NCBI RefSeq assembly: GCF_014697625.1
Contig: NZ_JACJSG010000037.1
Coordinates: 23,369 to 87,368 of the forward strand
DNA: 64,000 nt
Reading direction: 5' to 3'
From: Anabaena azotica FACHB-119
Lineage (GTDB): Bacteria > Cyanobacteriota > Cyanobacteriia > Cyanobacteriales > Nostocaceae
Shown: one piece after another, positions 62,050-64,000 of the stretch
Layout of the letters: every line of letters starts with the position of its first letter
Numbering within the stretch: the first letter of the stretch is position 1
Program-made: the position numbers and the translations under genes
Notes under the pieces: generated by a model
Seen by the model: the letters and a program-made list of their open reading frames with translations, nothing else
Databases searched by the model: none
What the model was told of the DNA's origin: nothing

Positions 62050-63032
62050 TGAAACTGAGTATAAATAAATCGCGATCGCTCTGGTGGACAATTTCCAGCA
62101 TCTTTACTCTAGCTGGACTCATCTCGATGGTGATTTCTTGGCAAAACCCCAACATCAAAGCACCCCTACGTCCCAGTTTGGATTTCATCGGTGGGTCAAG
62201 ATTACAATTTGAGCGTGACTGTAGTCAACCAGGAAACTGTGACAAACCCATTGATATCAACGTTGTGCGGGATGTAGCTAAAGCCCAAGGTTTAGGTGAT
62301 AGTAGCATTCAAATTGTCACTGATAAAGATACCCGTGCAGAAAACGGTATCTTAATTCGTACCAAAAACCTCACCCGTGAACAGCGTACTAACTTACAGA
62401 ATGCCTTAACTGAAAAAGTAGGCGCTTTCGACCAACAGAAAAACCAGTTTGACACCGTAGGCCCCACCTTGGGACGTGAATTATTCACCTCTGGGATGAT
62501 TGCCCTGATTGTATCCTTTGTGGGTATCGTCGTTTACTTGGCATTCCGCTTTCAGTTAGACTACGCCATATTTGCCATTGTTGCTCTTTTCCATGATGTG
62601 TTAGTGACAGCCGGAATATTCTCCATTTTTGGCTTAGTCTTTGGTACAGAAGTAGATAGCCTATTTATTGTCGCCCTATTGACAATTACAGGTTTTTCTG
62701 TTAATGATACAGTGGTAATTTACGATCGCATCAGAGAAACATTACAAACCAACCCCAACCGTCCCATAGCGGATATTGTTGATGATGCAGTTAACCAAAC
62801 TTTAGGCAGGTCAATCAATACCACTTTCACAACCTTACTTACCTTATTTGCTATCTATTTATTCGGGGGAGAAACACTCAAAAACTTCGCCTTAGCACTG
62901 ATCATTGGTTTTACCCTGGGAGCTTATTCCAGCATCTTCATCGCCAGCACCCTTTTAACATTGTGGCGAGAACGCACCAGCAAATCTGAGGTCTTAACAA
63001 CTGCAAGCGTAGCCGATACATCTGTGGAGTAG
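62049..63032 (+). CDS. secF: Protein translocase subunit SecF
   Basis: 327 residues; ATG 62049 overlaps the secD stop. LRPSLDFIGGSRLQFE near the N-terminus, then six TM segments with GFSVNDTVVIYDRIRETL, the conserved SecF motif. Forms the SecDF complex. An STRR begins 3 bp after the stop. Confidence 0.96.
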   Translation: MKLSINKSRSLWWTISSIFTLAGLISMVISWQNPNIKAPLRPSLDFIGGSRLQFERDCSQPGNCDKPIDINVVRDVAKAQGLGDSSIQIVTDKDTRAENGILIRTKNLTREQRTNLQNALTEKVGAFDQQKNQFDTVGPTLGRELFTSGMIALIVSFVGIVVYLAFRFQLDYAIFAIVALFHDVLVTAGIFSIFGLVFGTEVDSLFIVALLTITGFSVNDTVVIYDRIRETLQTNPNRPIADIVDDAVNQTLGRSINTTFTTLLTLFAIYLFGGETLKNFALALIIGFTLGAYSSIFIASTLLTLWRERTSKSEVLTTASVADTSVE

Positions 63033-63203
63033 TCAGTTATCAGTTATCAGTTATCAGTTATCAGTTATCAGTTGACAGTTGACAGTTGACAGTTGACAGT
63101 TGACAGTTGACAGTGATGATGAATATTTTCTCCTCTGCTCCTCTGCTCCTCTGCTCCCCCACTCCCCCCCCTCCCCCATCTCCCCAGTCCCCAGTCCCCA
63201 ATC
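63033..63203. repeat. STRR array between secF and the small membrane-protein gene
   Basis: AGTTATC units (about 63034-63068), TTGACAG heptamers (about 63070-63110), CTCTGCTC octamers, and CCCCAGT units that end just before the next ATG. Confidence 0.92.
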
Positions 63204-63593
63204 ATGGAAGATAATTCTGTTGAGAATACAGATCCATCTTTAACTCAACAAGTCCAAAGACTACACCAATTGACTGTGTATGGTAGGTGGTGCTTTGTCG
63301 GCTGTTTGTGGCTGACTGTAGCACCTGTTTCTTTGTGGAATTTGCGTACAGAATTTGCTTTGTGGCGACAATACTTTACCTGGGTAGCAGTAAGGTATGG
63401 GCTTGCTTCCCATCCACTGTCTACCCTTGGTTTGACTTTTTGTATAGCAATGACGGCTGCTGTTTTAGTTTGGCAAAGTCGGAATGTTCTGCTAGGTTTA
63501 CCTAAAGAAGAAAAGCAACGCCTAGAAAAACAAGTGTTTCAAATCCGTCAACAAGGCCCATCACACCCGCTATGGAAGTGGATTTCGCATTGA
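63204..63593 (+). CDS. Small membrane protein of unknown function
   Basis: 129 residues. Two membrane segments (about 28-50 and 75-95: WCFVGCLWLTVAPVSLW and TLGLTFCIAMTAAVLVWQ), soluble ends. Appears to be a conserved cyanobacterial protein; no motif known to me. The start codon abuts an STRR, so no ribosome-binding site is visible. Confidence 0.7.
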   Translation: MEDNSVENTDPSLTQQVQRLHQLTVYGRWCFVGCLWLTVAPVSLWNLRTEFALWRQYFTWVAVRYGLASHPLSTLGLTFCIAMTAAVLVWQSRNVLLGLPKEEKQRLEKQVFQIRQQGPSHPLWKWISH

Positions 63594-64000
63594 AAACTGG
63601 CTTAATCAGATTGTTACATTTTTGATTCATAAATTTTTTCAATACTTTGACAGGTTTAGGTTTGCATTGCTGTTCCCTGTTCCCTATCCCCTGTCCCCTG
63701 TCTCACAAGTGTAGGTTTTTAATATAGCAGTGAGTAAGGACTCTAAAACTAACGAGAAAATCATTGTTTCATCCACCCCTACACCCCTACACCCTTACAC
63801 CCCAAACCAAGGTTTTTGGAACACCAATAAAAAACCTACACCTGTCAGCTGTCCCCTGTCCCCTATTCCCTATCCCCAGTCCCCAGTCTTTCAAGGGCAG
63901 GTTTTTTGTTTAAGCAGAAGAGAAAGCGGTGGGGCTTCTCCAAGATTCAGGGAAGAAGCTACCAACAGGCAAAGGTTGACCAAGTAACAAGGCGACAATG
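63594..64000. other. Terminal intergenic region with MITE and STRR
   Basis: Short CTGTTCCC STRR (63665-63700), the family D MITE (63703-63847), CTGTCCC/CCCAGT STRR (63848-63890), then unannotated sequence to the end. The 85-residue frame here is translated repeat. Confidence 0.6.
63703..63847. mobile_element. MITE-like element, family D copy 2
   Basis: TCACAAGTGTAGGTTTTT to AAAAACCTACACCTGTCA; inverted orientation relative to the 29825-29969 copy, with only a handful of differences by eye. Confidence 0.8.

Noticed and set aside
63730..63987. 85-residue plus-strand frame
   Set aside because: Reads through the family D MITE and CCCCTGT repeats.

Overview
The window is a filamentous, heterocyst-forming type of cyanobacterium of the Nostoc/Anabaena group, close to Nostoc sp. 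PCC 7120. The evidence is oxygenic-photosynthesis genes (psaE, ndhO, a plastid-fibrillin homologue, a biliverdin reductase), many phylum-restricted small proteins, very frequent HIP1 octamers (GCGATCGC) and dense short tandem heptamer repeats (STRR) between genes. No rRNA, tRNA or CRISPR array was found.

Layout. 1-8 kb: the 3' end of a phosphodiester glycosidase gene, a stand-alone PMI-type cupin, an IscA/HesB-type protein, then the str cluster rpsL-rpsG-fusA-tuf-rpsJ with a clear promoter and two terminators, then a LON-N-like protein. 8-18 kb (mostly minus): pheA, a GT39-type membrane glycosyltransferase, a DUF1997 protein, and the block radical SAM-rne-rnhB. 18-25 kb: a STAS protein, a small protein behind a perfect CRP-type site, an LL-diaminopimelate aminotransferase, a solo tnpB element, clpS, a CPBP protease and mdh. 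25-32 kb: ndhO, mutM, psaE, fibrillin, mraY, small conserved proteins, and an OmpR-family regulator that I take to be NrrA, preceded by a textbook NtcA-activated promoter. 32-42 kb: an ABC ATPase, membrane proteins, the bvdR-map-nuclease-fold operon, a pentapeptide-repeat protein, a DUF4365 two-gene cassette and an RmlD-like reductase. 42-51 kb: a double histidine phosphatase, a degenerate dihydroorotase, an HdrB-like protein, acpP-fabF and tkt. 51-58 kb is the accessory part: a VapBC-like pair, several MITE families (some nested), a YdcF protein, a single-POTRA Omp85 protein and an ABC-2 exporter whose two genes are separated by a composite MITE. 58-64 kb: pdhB, a Uma2 protein, secD-secF and a small membrane protein.

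Most genes are housekeeping: translation, RNA decay, cell-wall precursors, fatty-acid and carbon metabolism, and protein export. The main novelty lies in the repeat landscape (STRR tracts inside two coding regions and against start codons, at least four MITE-like families with nested copies), in the regulatory sites (NtcA and CRP types), and in a few uncharacterised cassettes (DUF4365 pair, map-linked PD-ExK protein, solo TnpB with a structured 3' end). I see no convincing large new system. All family assignments are from reading the sequence; no database search was run.
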